In this document: one piece after another, positions 46,523 through 57,300 of the stretch
Position numbering within the stretch: the first letter of the stretch is position 1
How the letters are laid out: each line of letters begins with the position of its first letter
Origin: Victivallis sp. Marseille-Q1083
GTDB lineage: Bacteria > Verrucomicrobiota > Lentisphaeria > Victivallales > Victivallaceae
DNA length: 64,000 bases
NCBI RefSeq assembly: GCF_903645315.1
Contig: NZ_CAHJXL010000001.1
Span: 992,001-1,056,000, forward strand
Reading direction: 5' to 3'
Made by a program: the position numbers and the translations under genes
The notes under the pieces: generated by a model
Told to the model about the DNA's origin: nothing
Database searches by the model: none
Seen by the model: only the letters and a program-made list of their open reading frames with translations

Positions 46523-46933
46523 TCACGAAGCGTACGTCAGGCCGGGCAGGAATTGCACGATGATTTTCCGGTCGCGCGGGCCATCGAATTCACACAGGTA
46601 AATCGACTGCCAGCGCCCCAGGAGCAGTTGGCCGTTGCGGACCGGAATGGTCTGCGATGCCCCGAACAGAGAGGCTTTGAAATGCGCCGCACTGTTGCCG
46701 CCCTGGTGCTGATACAGCTCATCCTTCCAAGGCGCCAGACGATTGACCACGCTCAAAAGATCGTGCCGGACGGCGGTATCGGTGTTGACGTTGAGTGTCA
46801 GCGCCGCCGTCGTATGCCGGACGAACAGCTGGCAGACGCCGTCGGTCAGCGACGACGGCACCAGCTCCCTGACCTGATCGGTAATATCGATCATCTGACT
46901 GTGCTGCAAAGTCTGTATACTGATTTCGCGCAT
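46523..46933 (-). CDS. YjbQ/UPF0047 family protein
   Basis: The 136-residue protein has the family signature CQLFVRHTTAALTLN, HDLLSVVNRLAP, QHQGGNSAAHFKASLFGAS and GRWQSIYLCEFDGPRDR. Some members show thiamin phosphate synthase activity in complementation, but the cellular role is unclear. The ATG at 46933 follows GGAGGTGTGTT. It lies 19 bases downstream of the AsmA-like gene. Confidence 0.93.
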   Translation of the reverse strand: MREISIQTLQHSQMIDITDQVRELVPSSLTDGVCQLFVRHTTAALTLNVNTDTAVRHDLLSVVNRLAPWKDELYQHQGGNSAAHFKASLFGASQTIPVRNGQLLLGRWQSIYLCEFDGPRDRKIIVQFLPGLTYAS

Positions 46934-46952
46934 AACACACCTCCTCTGTCGG

Positions 46953-49900
46953 TCAGCGTTTCTTGAAAATATCCCGCAGCGAACCGCCGGCCGGCGGCTT
47001 GCTGCGGTCGCCGGCACCGGAATTTTTCTCCGGTTCCGGCTTCAGAATATTGATGACGCCATCCAGCAGGCCCGGCGAAGAAGAATCGGAATCGGGCACG
47101 GTGCCGTTGTCCTGGCCCTTCTGAGCCGGCGACAGGATGTTGACGACACCATCCAGCGCATTGCGCCACTCGGCCGGCTGGCCGTCCGAACCGCTGGTAA
47201 CGCCGGTGACGTCCAGAATGGAAAGGATATTGGCCGCGTTGCCGGTGATGAATTGCGTCACCGTTTTCTGGATGTTGACTTCCGGCTTCTGCAGCGTTCC
47301 ATCGATCTGCACCGGCATCAGCACGCCGACGACATTCAGCCTGGAATCCAGGTCCAGCGCCTGCCGGCTGCCCAGTCCCAAACTGCCGCTGAACGCCAGT
47401 TCGCGCACCAGCGGACCGGTGAAGCTGCACCGTTCGATATGGATTTGACCGTCCCGGCTGGCCAGCTTGATGCCGCCGTTTTCGAAGCTGATCGTCTGCG
47501 TCTGTTTGAAAAATGAACCGATGACGCCCACCGCTTTGTCCAGATCGGCGACCGTCTCGGTGGCCGGCAGAAACTCCTGGATGGAGCGCATCACCTCCAA
47601 CGGCAGCAGGAACAATTTTCCAAGCGTCGTATATTGCAGACTGTTCGGAATTTCCAGGTCGCTGAACGCCAAAGTGACATCGCCATTGAGATTGTCCCAC
47701 AACCGCGGCGGTTTCAGGCCATTGCCCCTGACCGCCACCTGCAAAGATTTCATCTTGCCGCTGAATGCGGAAAATTCTTCCGGCAGGAACGGCGCCAGCA
47801 ACGGCTTCAAATCCACCTCGCCGGCCTGACTGGCCAGTTCGTAATCGACATCGGCGTCGGTACTGACCAATTTTCCGCGGGTATTGATCTGCGCGCCGTT
47901 GAAGGTCAGCAGCAATTCGTTGAGCAGCAGCTCACGACCGTGAAAATCGACGTTGCCGGCAAAATTCGCCTGGACCGCCGGTCCCCAGGAAATCGAATCG
48001 CATTGAATCGACAGATGCACCGGCCGCGGACCGAAATTAAACTGGATCGGCGTCGGGTCCGCTTCGGTCGGGAACGGGTTGCTCTCGGGAGCGTTTTCGG
48101 CGGTCCGGACCGGAGCTTCGGGACCGCGGAACAGTTCCATCAGCGCCTCGACATTCAACGCTTCCGAGCGGATGACGACATTGCCATTTTCCGTGCTGGT
48201 TGCCGCCAGCGGCCAGAAGGCGTTGGCTTCGAGATTGGCCAGCAAGGTTTCCGCCTGATGCAGCGCTCCGGACAGTTGACGGCAGCGGAAGGCTTCCGGC
48301 GTCAGCTCGGCGATCAGTTTCAGGTCGCCCCGGATCGCCTGCGGCTGGTTTTCCGGCTGAAATTCCGGAATGTTCACGGTACCGTCGACTTTCCAGTCGC
48401 GCTGTTTGAAATTGCCGCCGGCATTCAACGCTCCGTTGACCGACAGTTTCTGCAACTTGTTCGGCCAGAAAGGCGCGACCAGCGCTTCATTCAACTGCTC
48501 CAATTGCAGCGTACCGGCAACTTCGCCGCTGTCCAAAGCGGTTTTGCCGTCGAACGAAAGCTGCAGCGCCTCCGCCTGGCCGGCCCTGGCCGCCAGCTCC
48601 CCCTTCACCTGCCAGCGCTGGAATTTTTCCTGCCCGGCGGCTGCCACTTTACCGGAGAACAGCCAATCCGCCGTCGCCAACTTGTCAACCCAGAGTGCCG
48701 GCAGCTTTTCCGTCAATTGCAGCAGCTGCAGAGTCAAATCGGTCGCCCCGGCCGTCAAATCGGCTTCGCCGGTCAATGACAGCGACAGCGCCGGCTGCTC
48801 CTGAACCGCGGCCTGAACATCGAACCGGCCGATCTTCACCCGGTCCGGCAACGTCATGGCGACGTCGAACTGCTGCTGCGCCGCCAATCCGGCCAGCCGC
48901 TGGCCGGCGGCAATCAAATCGAGATTGTCCTGCCGGCTTTCCCCGGCAATCCGGAACGACTTCAAATCGGCCGCGGCGTCGACTTCACCGGACGTGGACA
49001 AGGTCCCCCGGAAAATGCGCAACTGTTCCGCCGGCAGCAATGATTGCAGCCGGGTCAACGCGAAGTTCTGCAACAGGAATTTCGCCTTCACCGGCTCCGC
49101 CAGTTGGAACGGCTGGAACGTGCCGCCGAACGGCGACGCCGTCAGGCGCATCAGCAATTCCTGCTGCTGGAGTCCCTGTAAATCCAGGGCGGTCAATTGA
49201 AATGATTTGCCGGTCAAATCGAAATCGGCGCCGAGCGACAGTTGCAACGACAAAGGATCGAGGATTCGCGCATAGGTATTGAGCTTGGCGCACTGGTCTT
49301 CCGGCAACGGCAGCAGCGGAATCAACTGCAGCGTCGCGTCGGTAATTTTGACGGCGGCGGAACCGCTCCTGTCGGCAAAATGATAATCGCCGCCGGCGAC
49401 AACCTGCAGCAACGTCTGGTCCTTCTCCTTCAGCGTCACCGTCAATTTGGCCAGTTCGGCGGTCTTCCCCAGCGCCACCCGGGCGGCATAGGCGGCGGTC
49501 AAATTGAGATTCTGATACAGACACTGCGGCAGTTCCAGCTCCAGATTGCTCAATTGCGTCAAGCCGGACAATTGAATCTCTTCGCTGTCCGGCTCCACCG
49601 TCGCCAGCAGATTGCCGTTCCACACCCCGCCGTTCAGTTTGACCGGCAAGGCCGGCGGCAGGAATTTCCGGACCGGCGCCAGATTGAATTGATCGACCGT
49701 CAAACGCAATTGCGGAGCGGCGCCCGGAAAATGCCGCCCCTCCGGCGCATAGCTGATCTCGGCCGGCTGCTGCAAAGCACAGTCCACCACCGGCCGGCCA
49801 TCTTCAGTCAACGTCAACTGAAATGCGCGCAAGTCGGCTAATTTTCTGGCCGGCTCAATGCTGAAAGCGTGTTTCAGATCCAGCTTCAGCTCCGGCACTT

Positions 49901-51008
49901 CATAATTCTCCCGGCCGATGACCACCAGTCCGGAACGGACCAGCGAAACCGTACCGACGCCGCTGATTTTTTCCGGCGTCACCGACCAGTCGCCGGCACA
50001 AGCGAACTGCAACCGGCCCGGATTGAACTTCAGCGCAAACGCCGAAGCGATCGCGGCAATCTCCTCCGACAGCGGGTTCAAGACGACATGGAGCTGCGCT
50101 TCCAGCGGATCGAGGCCGACCGAACCATTCAATTCAAAATTGGTCCGCAACTGGTCGCCTTCCAGCTGTTTAAACTGCAGTTGCTCGATCGCATAATGCT
50201 CTTTGCTGCCCCTGGCGGCCAATCGCAACAGCAACGTTCCGTCCTGCATCGCGATATCGCCGGCCTGGCCGTCCAGTTGCCCGATGCGATTTTCCAGCGT
50301 CACTGCCGTCGGGAACAAATCGTCGGCCAGCGCGGCTTCCGCGGTCAGCGCCAGAGCGCCATGTCGAATCGCAATCGTCTCGCCGGCGGAAATGTCGGCA
50401 ATGTCACTGGAAATCCGCAACTGGGCGGTAGCGCCGTTGGCCAGGTGCGGCAATTCGATGGAGATATTCGGCAACTCGATGACCGAATCCTGATAAGTCG
50501 GATTGGCCAGCTCCAATTTGAACGCCAACTTGTCCAGCTTGATGTTGTTCAAATCCAACTGCAGCGGCCGGCTGCCTTTTTCGCCGGCGGCGCGTTTCGG
50601 TTTGCCGGCGGAGGCGGTCGCCAGCTTATCCGGAATACAATTCCACCGGCCGGCCAGATCGCGTTTCAACGTGACGCTGCCGCCGTTGAGCGACAGGTGA
50701 TCCAGGACGATCCGGCCGTCCAGCAGGGCGCCGACGGCAATTTCGGCGTCGAGCGAATCGACGACGGCAATCGGCTCGGCAGCCGATCCGGCCCGCAATT
50801 TGACCACCTGCAGCGTCCCGCCGAACAACGAGACCCTGATCTCCTCGGCCGCCAATTCCATACCGATCGCTTCGCCGGTCCGCGGCAGCACAATGCCGGT
50901 CAAGAACCAACTGCTGGTGGCGATCAGATAGACGACAACCAGCAGAACGGCCAATCCGCCCAGCAGCGAGCCGCTCCAGATTAAAATTTTCTTCTTTCTG
51001 CTCATCAT
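46953..51008 (-). CDS. Giant AsmA-like envelope protein
   Basis: The 1351-residue protein has a single N-terminal membrane anchor (about 8-30) followed by long periplasmic beta-rich repeats and a C-terminal AsmA-like region (about 1085-1280, with LQVAVRGNGLKPPRLWDNLNGDV and AFSGSLGLGSRQALDLDSRL). The tail (last 90 residues) is disordered and basic. AsmA/TamB-like proteins form bridge-like lipid-transfer conduits between inner and outer membrane, which fits this architecture. GGAGGAGTC precedes the paired ATG codons at 51008/51005. The conserved 145-residue gene upstream may be an accessory. Confidence 0.85.
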   Translation of the reverse strand: MMSRKKKILIWSGSLLGGLAVLLVVVYLIATSSWFLTGIVLPRTGEAIGMELAAEEIRVSLFGGTLQVVKLRAGSAAEPIAVVDSLDAEIAVGALLDGRIVLDHLSLNGGSVTLKRDLAGRWNCIPDKLATASAGKPKRAAGEKGSRPLQLDLNNIKLDKLAFKLELANPTYQDSVIELPNISIELPHLANGATAQLRISSDIADISAGETIAIRHGALALTAEAALADDLFPTAVTLENRIGQLDGQAGDIAMQDGTLLLRLAARGSKEHYAIEQLQFKQLEGDQLRTNFELNGSVGLDPLEAQLHVVLNPLSEEIAAIASAFALKFNPGRLQFACAGDWSVTPEKISGVGTVSLVRSGLVVIGRENYEVPELKLDLKHAFSIEPARKLADLRAFQLTLTEDGRPVVDCALQQPAEISYAPEGRHFPGAAPQLRLTVDQFNLAPVRKFLPPALPVKLNGGVWNGNLLATVEPDSEEIQLSGLTQLSNLELELPQCLYQNLNLTAAYAARVALGKTAELAKLTVTLKEKDQTLLQVVAGGDYHFADRSGSAAVKITDATLQLIPLLPLPEDQCAKLNTYARILDPLSLQLSLGADFDLTGKSFQLTALDLQGLQQQELLMRLTASPFGGTFQPFQLAEPVKAKFLLQNFALTRLQSLLPAEQLRIFRGTLSTSGEVDAAADLKSFRIAGESRQDNLDLIAAGQRLAGLAAQQQFDVAMTLPDRVKIGRFDVQAAVQEQPALSLSLTGEADLTAGATDLTLQLLQLTEKLPALWVDKLATADWLFSGKVAAAGQEKFQRWQVKGELAARAGQAEALQLSFDGKTALDSGEVAGTLQLEQLNEALVAPFWPNKLQKLSVNGALNAGGNFKQRDWKVDGTVNIPEFQPENQPQAIRGDLKLIAELTPEAFRCRQLSGALHQAETLLANLEANAFWPLAATSTENGNVVIRSEALNVEALMELFRGPEAPVRTAENAPESNPFPTEADPTPIQFNFGPRPVHLSIQCDSISWGPAVQANFAGNVDFHGRELLLNELLLTFNGAQINTRGKLVSTDADVDYELASQAGEVDLKPLLAPFLPEEFSAFSGKMKSLQVAVRGNGLKPPRLWDNLNGDVTLAFSDLEIPNSLQYTTLGKLFLLPLEVMRSIQEFLPATETVADLDKAVGVIGSFFKQTQTISFENGGIKLASRDGQIHIERCSFTGPLVRELAFSGSLGLGSRQALDLDSRLNVVGVLMPVQIDGTLQKPEVNIQKTVTQFITGNAANILSILDVTGVTSGSDGQPAEWRNALDGVVNILSPAQKGQDNGTVPDSDSSSPGLLDGVINILKPEPEKNSGAGDRSKPPAGGSLRDIFKKR

Positions 51009-51025
51009 GACTCCTCCGTGCCGGT

Positions 51026-51463
51026 TCAGCGGCCGGAGGCAAACAGATTTTGCAATTCGGCCTGGAACTCCTTGATATCGTCTTCGGTATATTCGCCGTT
51101 GACATTGTCCAGCCCCAGCCGGCCGTAGGAATCGAGGATCCATTCGGCAGTCGCGCCGGAAGCGAACTTCACCGTGCCGTTGGCCATCGCCCCCGGACGC
51201 ACCAGTTTGCTCTTTTCAACGACGGTTTTACCGGCGACCGGCACCGCTTCCTTGGCCTTTTCGGCCTCTTCCGCCGCCGGCTTGACCGGGTCCTGTTTGC
51301 TCCAGTCGATATTCTCAAGTTCGGCCGCCAGCAGCCGCAATTCCAGGAAGGTCATTTTGCAATTGAACTTCTCCACCAGTTCCTTCTGCAGGTCGGACAG
51401 CGAAACTCCTTTGTTGAGTTCGGCCGCCATAAATTTTTTCATTTCCAGATTGTCGTTGTTCAT
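51026..51463 (-). CDS. Conserved hypothetical protein, 145 residues
   Basis: No family could be named. The sequence has a helical N-terminal half (MKKFMAAELNKGVSLSDLQKEL, resembling a small HTH-like or helical bundle), an Ala/Glu/Lys-rich linker (about 56-85), then a beta-like segment GTVKFASGATAEWILDSYGR followed by an EF-hand-like acidic stretch. It has no signal peptide. It ends 17 bases before the AsmA-like start and is probably co-transcribed. Confidence 0.7.
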   Translation of the reverse strand: MNNDNLEMKKFMAAELNKGVSLSDLQKELVEKFNCKMTFLELRLLAAELENIDWSKQDPVKPAAEEAEKAKEAVPVAGKTVVEKSKLVRPGAMANGTVKFASGATAEWILDSYGRLGLDNVNGEYTEDDIKEFQAELQNLFASGR

Positions 51464-51496
51464 GGGATTTTCTCCTGTTTTATTATTTTCAAGTTT

Positions 51497-52798
51497 TTAA
51501 GACCGTAAACGAATCCGCGGGTCCGCCCAGGCATAGGCGATATCCGCGAGCAAATTCAAGACGACGAACAAAAGCGCGCTGATGATGACCAGCGCCTTGA
51601 GCAACTGCAGATCGGAGTTGTTCAACGCGTCGATGCCGGTATATCCCAATCCGGGAATGCCGAAAAACGTCTCCAGCAGCAGACTGCCGGTGAACAGAAA
51701 CGGCAATACCGAGGTGGCCCGGGTGATGATCGGAATCGCCGCGTTGCGCAACAGATGCCGCCCGAAAATCACCACGGGATGACATCCCTTGGCCCGGGCG
51801 GTCCGCAAATATTCCTTGTTCAATTCGTTGACGAAAACCGTCCGGTAAAAACGGACGCCGCCGCCGAGCCCGCAAACGATGCCGATCAACACCGGCAGCA
51901 GCAGATGTCGCAGGCCGCCCCATCCCCAGACCGGGAAAAAATTGTAATAGTAACCGAGCACCCATTGCCCGAAAATAATCATCACCAGATAACTGACGCT
52001 CATCGCCGCAATCGCCAGCAGCAGCAGCAACCGGTCGACCCAACTGTCTTTGCGGGCCGTCGCCAACAGCGCCAGGACGATTCCGAGCAGCAGTTCGCCG
52101 AGAAAGATCGGCGTCATCACCCACAGCGACGGCCAAACCCCCCGCCACAGAATGTCGCGGATCGGCTCCCGGGTCACCACCGTTTTGCCGAAATTGAAAA
52201 AGCTGACATACGGAAAAGCCGGCTTGATCGTGAAAATTTCATGCAGCGCATTGAAAAATTGCGAGTCGAACGGCGACGCCTGGGCCCGAAAACAAGCACT
52301 CGAAGCGATCACCCCCTCGCCGCCGATGTTCAACTCCGCCGCATTCGCCGGTACCTCCAGAACGGCGGTCCGCAAAGTTTCATGCTCAAAGACTTTCCCA
52401 TTGACCACCAGCCTGCCGCTGAAACGCAGCTCCAGCCGCACCGGTTCCGCCAGCCGGATATTGCGTTTCAGCGTCAACTGATTTTCCGCATCGATCTGCA
52501 ACCCTTCGGCCCGGAACGGCGGTTCGGCGCTTGAACTCTCGACGCCGGGCAGCAGCCGGCCTTCGGTGAAATCGACGTTGCTGAACACTTCCGAGCGGCG
52601 CCAGTCGCCGTAGAACAACGGCAAATCGGAGCCCAATTCCAACCGCAGCGCCTCCACTTCGGCCGCCGACGGATTTTTGCCGAGCACCGCCGCCGCCGGG
52701 TCACCGGCCGCCAAACGGAACAACAGAAAAGTCAGCAGCACGACGCCGAGAATCACCAGTGCGGAATAACAGACTCGTCTAACAATAAAACTCAACAT
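51497..52798 (-). CDS. DppB-type ABC transporter permease with inserted domain
   Basis: The 433-residue protein has the N-terminal MLSFIVRRVCYSALVILGVVLLTFLLFRL and PSAAEVEALRLELGSDLP of oligopeptide permeases, then about 120 residues of soluble beta-rich sequence (about 65-185) not found in DppB. Further membrane helices follow, with the EAA-like loop LRTARAKGCHPVVIFGRHLLRNA. The extra periplasmic domain may bind substrate or partner. No second permease, ATPase or binding protein is adjacent. The ATG at 52798 was chosen to fit the family start. Confidence 0.88.
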   Translation of the reverse strand: MLSFIVRRVCYSALVILGVVLLTFLLFRLAAGDPAAAVLGKNPSAAEVEALRLELGSDLPLFYGDWRRSEVFSNVDFTEGRLLPGVESSSAEPPFRAEGLQIDAENQLTLKRNIRLAEPVRLELRFSGRLVVNGKVFEHETLRTAVLEVPANAAELNIGGEGVIASSACFRAQASPFDSQFFNALHEIFTIKPAFPYVSFFNFGKTVVTREPIRDILWRGVWPSLWVMTPIFLGELLLGIVLALLATARKDSWVDRLLLLLAIAAMSVSYLVMIIFGQWVLGYYYNFFPVWGWGGLRHLLLPVLIGIVCGLGGGVRFYRTVFVNELNKEYLRTARAKGCHPVVIFGRHLLRNAAIPIITRATSVLPFLFTGSLLLETFFGIPGLGYTGIDALNNSDLQLLKALVIISALLFVVLNLLADIAYAWADPRIRLRS

Positions 52799-52954
52799 AT
52801 TTTCCGATTCATTCACACAAAAAAACGGCACCTTCGCCGCTTTGTATTATTATATATGATAAACGATGGTCGGCAAGTAAAAATTGTTATTTTTTGTTGA
52901 TAAATGGCAAAAGATGGCATACATTGTGCAAGAAAAAATGTTTGGGAGTCAAAG

Positions 52955-53488
52955 ATGTCCATCCTACCGGAAAAAATATTGCTGCACTGCTGCTGCGCGC
53001 CTTGTGCAGTCGCCTGCGTTGAACGGCTGCTGGCGCACGGCCGCCAGCCGGGACTGTGTTTTGCCAATTCCAACCTGGACAGCCGCGAAGAATACCGGCG
53101 CCGGCTGGCCGCGGTGGAGCAGTTGGCGACCCACTTCCAACTGCCGTTGTTCGTCGTGCCGTACGACCACGAAAGCTGGCTGGCCCAAACGGCAGCGTTG
53201 GCCGCCGAACCGGAACGCGGCCGCCGCTGTCCGGTCTGTTTCGCCTGCAATCTGGCCGATGCCGACCGGGTCAGGGCAGCAAACGGCTATGAGTGTTTCA
53301 CCACCTCCCTGACAGTCAGCCCGCATAAAAACTCCGCGGTCATTTTCGAAGCGGCCGCGGCGTTTCCGGCTTACGAACGCTGGGATTTCAAAAAGCAGGA
53401 CGGCTTCAAACGGAGTCTGGCGTTGACCGAGCTGTTCGGTTTCTACCGGCAGAACTATTGCGGCTGCGAGTTTGCCAGAAACCGCTGA
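52955..53488 (+). CDS. queH: Epoxyqueuosine reductase QueH
   Basis: The 177-residue protein has ILLHCCCAPCAVACVE near the N-terminus, GRRCPVCFACNLADA in the middle, FTTSLTVSPHKNS and a C-terminal YRQNYCGCEFA, the cysteine pattern of QueH (DUF208) that holds a 4Fe-4S cluster and a second metal. It performs the last step of queuosine synthesis in tRNA, replacing QueG. The ATG at 52955 follows GGGAG at a good distance. Confidence 0.94.
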   Translation: MSILPEKILLHCCCAPCAVACVERLLAHGRQPGLCFANSNLDSREEYRRRLAAVEQLATHFQLPLFVVPYDHESWLAQTAALAAEPERGRRCPVCFACNLADADRVRAANGYECFTTSLTVSPHKNSAVIFEAAAAFPAYERWDFKKQDGFKRSLALTELFGFYRQNYCGCEFARNR

Positions 53489-53653
53489 ACAGGCCGGACA
53501 GTGGCGAAACACTTCCTGCCATGCGCAAGTGTCCTGGCACGCGGCAGTTGTGCCGACCGAAAACGGCCTTCCCGACTGCGGCCGGCTACCTCCCGGCGCG
53601 GACGCTCGCGATACGAGCGATTTATATAAAAAACTCCCCGATGGCCTGCTTTT

Positions 53654-54196
53654 TCAAGCACGCCGGACAAATTTATCCAGCGGCTGCCGTATTTTTTCCT
53701 TCGGCGCATCGGCCGGAAAACCCAGCGTAAACAAGGCGATCACTTTGTAACTGCGCGGCCAATGCAGCAGGCGCCGGACCGCTTTGCCGTCGATCCAGCC
53801 GATCCAGCAACTGCCCAAGCCTTGAGCGGCGGCGGCCAGGACGAAATGTTCACCGGCGATGCCGCCGTCCACCAGCGAATAATCCACCTTCGACAGCCAC
53901 GGCGCCGCCACATGCGTCAACAGGGAACGTTCCAACGCCAGCGCCACCAATACCGGCGCCTGCCGCATCCAGGTCATCGACAAGCCCGGCAGGACGCCCC
54001 GTTCGCAAAGTGCCCGGCGCAAACCGGGCTCCTGCACGACGGCCAGCCGCCAGGGCTGCCGGTTGCAGGCCGACGGAGCCAGCCGGACCGCCTCCAAACA
54101 ATACGCAATCATCTCTTCCGGCACCGGGTCCGGACGATAACCGCGACAACTGTAGCGGTCGCGCACCAATTCGCCAAAACAATCTTTCCGTTCCAA
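53654..54196 (-). CDS. Nitroreductase-family FMN oxidoreductase
   Basis: The 180-residue protein has RYSCRGYRPDPVPEEMI, the FMN-binding APSACNRQPWRLAVV motif and the C-terminal GLGSCWIGWIDGKAVRRLL segment. It should be an FMN-dependent NAD(P)H oxidoreductase dimer of the short, nitroreductase-like class. Physiological substrate unknown. It lies just downstream of the pilin-operon terminator but has its own frame. Confidence 0.9.
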   Translation of the reverse strand: MERKDCFGELVRDRYSCRGYRPDPVPEEMIAYCLEAVRLAPSACNRQPWRLAVVQEPGLRRALCERGVLPGLSMTWMRQAPVLVALALERSLLTHVAAPWLSKVDYSLVDGGIAGEHFVLAAAAQGLGSCWIGWIDGKAVRRLLHWPRSYKVIALFTLGFPADAPKEKIRQPLDKFVRRA

Positions 54197-54237
54197 CTTT
54201 TCTCCTCCCCAAGTTCAACCTTCACCGTCATTCCAGA

Positions 54238-54273
54238 CAAAAACGCTGCGGCATCCGAACAGACACCGCAGCG
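54238..54273 (-). terminator. Intrinsic terminator of the pseudopilin operon
   Basis: An 8-bp perfect stem CGCTGCGG/CCGCAGCG with a 14-base loop is followed by a TTTTTG tail on the minus strand, about 30 bases after the stop at 54306. Confidence 0.75.
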
Positions 54274-54305
54274 CCGACCTCCAGTCAACAATCACCGGGC
54301 AATCG

Positions 54306-57300
54306 TCAGTCGAGATAGCGGATGTCCACCACTTTCAACTCGTTGTTGGAAGGATTGCGAACGACCGTCGCCAGCAGCCGCACTTCCCCGGTAATTTCAT
54401 CATAATAGACATCGTTTTTCGCATCGTAATCGAAGGTGCCCAGCACACACCCACGGGTACGCTCCCGCCCGGTTCGGTCAAAGCGCGTGACATCGATCGG
54501 ACGGCCGTAAATGCCGCCGACGTCGAGGATGGACTGCGCCACCACCAGAACCTGGAATTCAGTCGGCAATTCGCCGGTCTGCACCAATCCCATCACCTTG
54601 ACGACGCTTTCCTCTTGCTCTTTGTCGTTGTCGCCCTGCCAGTAATCCCTGAGCGTCTCATCGGTCGCCTTGCCGTTGGAATCTTTCAATTTCATCGCCA
54701 AAAGCCCGGAAGGATTCAACAGGAACTGCCGGCCGGCGTAACTGCAGGTAAATACGGTTTTGTTGTCGACGTTGTCCCCGCGTTGGAAATCATCCTCATC
54801 CTTGATCAGGGAAACCAGAGAAACCGCAAACTCCCGGCCTTTTTCATTCTTGCTGTCGTTCTTCAGAACATCTTTGAACAAAGCCTGATAGAGATACGGC
54901 GTCATATCCGCATACTTCTCCACGTCATCGCCGTCGTAAAGTCGGCCGCCACTCGCCCAGGCAGTGCCATATTTGTCTTCCATCGTAAAAATCTTCTCTT
55001 TATCATCCCGTTCGGCATACAGCACCGGCGCCGGGAAATCGATGGACAGGCGCTTTTTGCTGCCACCCAGCGTCACCTGGTCCAGCAAAGCGCCATCACC
55101 GTCCTCATAGGCAACGCCTTTGAAACTGCCGCCGTCACTCTGGTAATTGAAATCCGGTTTGTAATAATCCGCACCAATTCCGGAGCCTTTCAAATTGATC
55201 GTCTGCCAGGGAGCGCCCCGGCTGATCCGTCCCAGCAGCACCAGGTCATCGATCTTACCGTTCGCCGGCCATTCTCCCGACGAGGAATTTTCCAGCGATT
55301 TCTGCATCGACCTGAACTCGTCTCTGGCCGCGTCGTCTGACAACGCGAACCAGTTATTCAGCTTGCCGATGGAATGCTGATTGCTGACCTCAAAAGATGC
55401 ATTGTCCAACGTCGCAACCACGTCACTGCGCATATCTCCCCAGTCTCCCGGATTCAAGTTCTGCCGGGCATCCTTGGCTTCACAGGAAATCAGACGCGGC
55501 TGCATGGAAATTTCCGAACTGCCGGTAAAATAATGCTCCAGATTGCGATAATAATCATCCGTCAGATTCACCCATGCCGTCGTCTGGCGATTGATTTTGG
55601 CAGCATCCACGCCCACGCCGGCTTCATTGTCCGCATCACCGACCGTCCGCCGCAAAATCGCATTGTCCAATTTCAGCGAACAGCTCATCGACAAAATCGG
55701 CAACGGGCTCCAATCGCCCGAGGTATCCTGGACGAATTCCTGAGAAATAACTTTATCCAAACTGGTAGTTCCGGTTTCGATATTATAATACCCATAGGGA
55801 TGATCGCCGGCTACCCAGTTTGTAAAGTCCTTCGCCTCAAAGCGCAGCTCCTTGGTTTCATTTTTCCCGCCCAAATTGGCGGTGACGGTCAGCGTGCCGG
55901 AAAGCTGTAAATCATAGGTTCCGGTGGACGCCCGGAAATAGTCGCATAATTCTCCGATAATCCGCAGAGTTTCAATCCGGGCAGTCACTTCATAACTTAC
56001 CCCTTCGTCCGTTTCGTTCTTCTTGATTTTCAACGCGGGAACGATATCCATCCGGAATTCACTGATATAGGGAGTCTTCTCGTTGCCGGTATAGCTCGGC
56101 ATATTGGTCAATGACCAACTTGCCGGCGCAATATTGCTGTGCGGCGTGTTGTCTTCGTCGGTGAAGTCGAGGAAATTGGCCACCACCTGGCGCCGGAAAT
56201 CGGCCAGACTGTCAAACGATCCCTTATCGTCGCCGATCATCCGGAAAAACTGGATGACATTGCGGTCCGCCGGATTGTTGTGGTCGTTGTCGACGTCCTC
56301 CTTCTCTCCTTTGTGAATCGGCTCCGCGGTCAAAAACTGTTCGACACACTGCCCGGAATTCGAACCGCTGCATTGATGCGGCTTGCTCAGATTATAACGC
56401 TTGAAAAAACGTTCGTCATCCTTCTTCCATTGCGACGAACTGCCGTCGGCATAGAAGTAATATTTCTGCGGCGTCTCCTGCTGATGAAAGCCGAGATAAC
56501 TCCAGAGATTCCCCCGCACCGCGTCGTATTGGGCAACCTGCTCATTCAGCTTCTCTTCCGAAACATTTTCATTGATCAATCCTTCGTCCACCAGCGAAGC
56601 CACGGCCAACATCTGCTCCAGGCCGCTGTTCTGCTTCGTGAATTTCTCAAGATCGACGAATGCCGTGCCGCGCCATTTGAAACTGTCGTCCAGCTCATCC
56701 AAATCGATCGCTTTGCCGTCGGCGTCTTCCTCCACTTTAAAAACCGATAAATCAAGCTCTTTCAACGATTTGCCCTGACGGGAGGCGGAGCCGGCCATCT
56801 CTTCCAAATCCACCTTGACGGTCGTCGGCAAAACCAGATAGGCAATCCGGCCGATAATCGGACTGTCATTGCGGTCACCCGTTTTAATGTAGCTATAACT
56901 GAACCGGCTGTCGTTGTCCGCGTTGCGTTTGAAAGCATCCCCGACGCTCAAATCTTCTTCCTCGAAGGAATAGACGGTACGATCCCCCACCTTCAATTTG
57001 AAGGCGTCGAGAAAACGGGCGTAATCCGGATTGGCTTTGCGGTTATCTTCCAGCTTCCCGCGGTCCTCGCCGCTCCAACCCCATTTCGCATAATTGTAAC
57101 CGACCGACATGTCGGAATTCCAGTCCGCCGTATAAGCATAATAAAAATCCCGCGGCATAACCGGAAATTCAGTACCTTCGCTCATCACCTTCAGGGTCGC
57201 CAGAGCACGAGTCAACCCCGCTTCCGCCAAATATTTGGCCTGGGTACGGGCATTGTTGTTCGCGGCAATTTTGCGCTCCACCAGCGAATTGGCGGCAAAC

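Noticed and set aside
53603-53623. A short hairpin (CGCTCG/CGAGCG) downstream of queH
   Set aside because: The six-base stem is followed only by ATTTATAT, too weak to call as a terminator.
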